Below, in pieces: positions 58,908 to 59,433 of a stretch of 59,433 bases of DNA (within the stretch, counting starts at the first letter, position 1; each line of letters starts with the position of its first letter). Where the stretch lies: NCBI GenBank assembly GCA_021818505.1, contig JAKADX010000022.1:1-59433 (forward strand), given 5' to 3'. This stretch comes from Pseudomonadota bacterium (GTDB lineage: Bacteria > Pseudomonadota > Alphaproteobacteria > Acetobacterales > Acetobacteraceae). A model generated the notes under the pieces. The model did no database searches. It worked only from the letters and a program-made list of their open reading frames with translations, and had not been told where the DNA came from. A program made the position numbers and the translations under genes.

Positions 58908-59433
58908 GTGATCCACCCCGCCACCCCCGCCGAACGCTTCGCCGGCATCATCGACACGCTCTGCCAGGCGGTCGCGCGACGCGGCGGCGGCCGGGACCGG
59001 CTGGCCGGGACGCTGGTCATCCTGATCTGGCGGCACCTGCGCCAGTTGGCCGCCCGGATCGTGGCGCTGGCCGCCCGCATCGAGGCCGGCCGCCACCGGC
59101 GCTACCCCTCCCGCCGCCCGCCCCGCCGCCCCGCCGCACCCCGGCGCCGCGCCCCGCCGGTCCTGCCGCACGGCCCCGCCTGGCTGATCCGGCTGGTGCC
59201 GGAGGCGGCGGCGGGCGGATCGCAACTGAGCTACCTGCTGGCCGAGCCGGAGATGGCGGCCCTGCTCGACGCGGCGCCGCAGATGCGCCGCCTGCTGCGC
59301 CCGCTCGGCCGGATGCTCGGGGTCCGCCTGCCGCCGCCGGCCCGCCTGAACCGGCCCCACCACCCGCTACCGAGCGCGCAACGCCCCCGGACACGCCCGA
59401 TCCGCCGCCGCCCCCCGCGCCACGTCTCCCGCC
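58908..59433 (+). CDS. Pro/Arg-rich unknown family, copy 3 (3' end outside window, frameshifted tail)
   Basis: At least 175 codons, open to the window edge. From AERFAGIIDTLCQAV to RMLGVRLPPPAR it is almost identical to copy 2. At about 59346 it lacks 4 nt relative to copy 2 (GCCTGAACC against GCCCGGCCGAACC), so the downstream DNA, still closely matching, is read in another frame: RLNRPHHPLPSAQRPRT instead of the Pro-rich tail. The GTG start is fixed by the conserved 9-nt promoter distance. Function unknown. Confidence 0.65.
   Translation, partial: MIHPATPAERFAGIIDTLCQAVARRGGGRDRLAGTLVILIWRHLRQLAARIVALAARIEAGRHRRYPSRRPPRRPAAPRRRAPPVLPHGPAWLIRLVPEAAAGGSQLSYLLAEPEMAALLDAAPQMRRLLRPLGRMLGVRLPPPARLNRPHHPLPSAQRPRTRPIRRRPPRHVSR

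Overview
The window is about 70% GC with tightly packed genes, many joined by 4-bp stop/start overlaps. Alphaproteobacterial markers include a hopanoid C-3 methylase (HpnR), a SUV3-like helicase, a CarD-family regulator, GreB and a split corrinoid methionine system. Together these fit a member of the Acetobacteraceae (Rhodospirillales). That placement is inference; there is no rRNA gene here. No tRNA, rRNA or CRISPR array was found.

Layout. (a) 1-1143: the first of three copies of an unknown Pro/Arg-rich gene family, then an NADPH-dependent FMN reductase. (b) 1144-5481: a lower-GC insert carrying a SIR2-like NADase and a HerA-like ATPase, the known two-gene SIR2-HerA antiphage module. (c) 5482-15000, minus strand: PaiB-like protein, amidase, HpnR, GYD protein, then an nnr / malonyl-CoA decarboxylase / transketolase-like series. 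(d) 15112-24594: an orphan ParA with a CopD-like membrane protein, a GT61 glycosyltransferase with an EamA transporter, a Pat-like acetyltransferase with a degraded synthetase part, a PAS-GGDEF-EAL protein and an LVIVD protein. (e) 24630-28697: divergent operons for a homocysteine methyltransferase, DUF1638, a virulence-factor-domain protein and a RamA-like corrinoid activator, around an AT-rich palindrome. This is probably part of a split B12-dependent methionine synthase system.

(f) 28.7-32.1 kb is a repeat-rich accessory pocket. It holds REP-like hairpins, HigBA, an antitoxin remnant, an IS1595 remnant and an unknown low-GC membrane protein, with two 142-bp MITE-like elements in direct orientation. 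(g) 32.1-43.4 kb: a methyltransferase, the second copy of the Pro/Arg-rich family, a DUF4239 protein, an HtrA protease, a VOC protein with a HupE-like protein (apparent CTG start), an MttB-family methyltransferase, a threonine-phosphate decarboxylase, GreB, a CarD-family regulator with a long Pro/Ala extension, FdxA and an S4 protein. (h) 43.4-53.1 kb: SUV3-like helicase, HtpG, an M17 aminopeptidase, a MarR-like regulator, a duplicated-repeat secreted protein, an MFS permease and a WecA-like transferase. (i) 53.4-59.4 kb: a secreted tyrosinase, a three-gene operon with two different MutS-like ATPases, and the third copy of the Pro/Arg-rich family, cut by the window end.

The two strongest candidates for undescribed biology are the paired MutS-like ATPase operon (55.4-58.8 kb) and the three-copy Pro/Arg-rich family. 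In that family all three copies carry TTGCCC-N16/17-GTTAG(T/A) exactly 9 nt before the start codon, which suggests leaderless transcripts.
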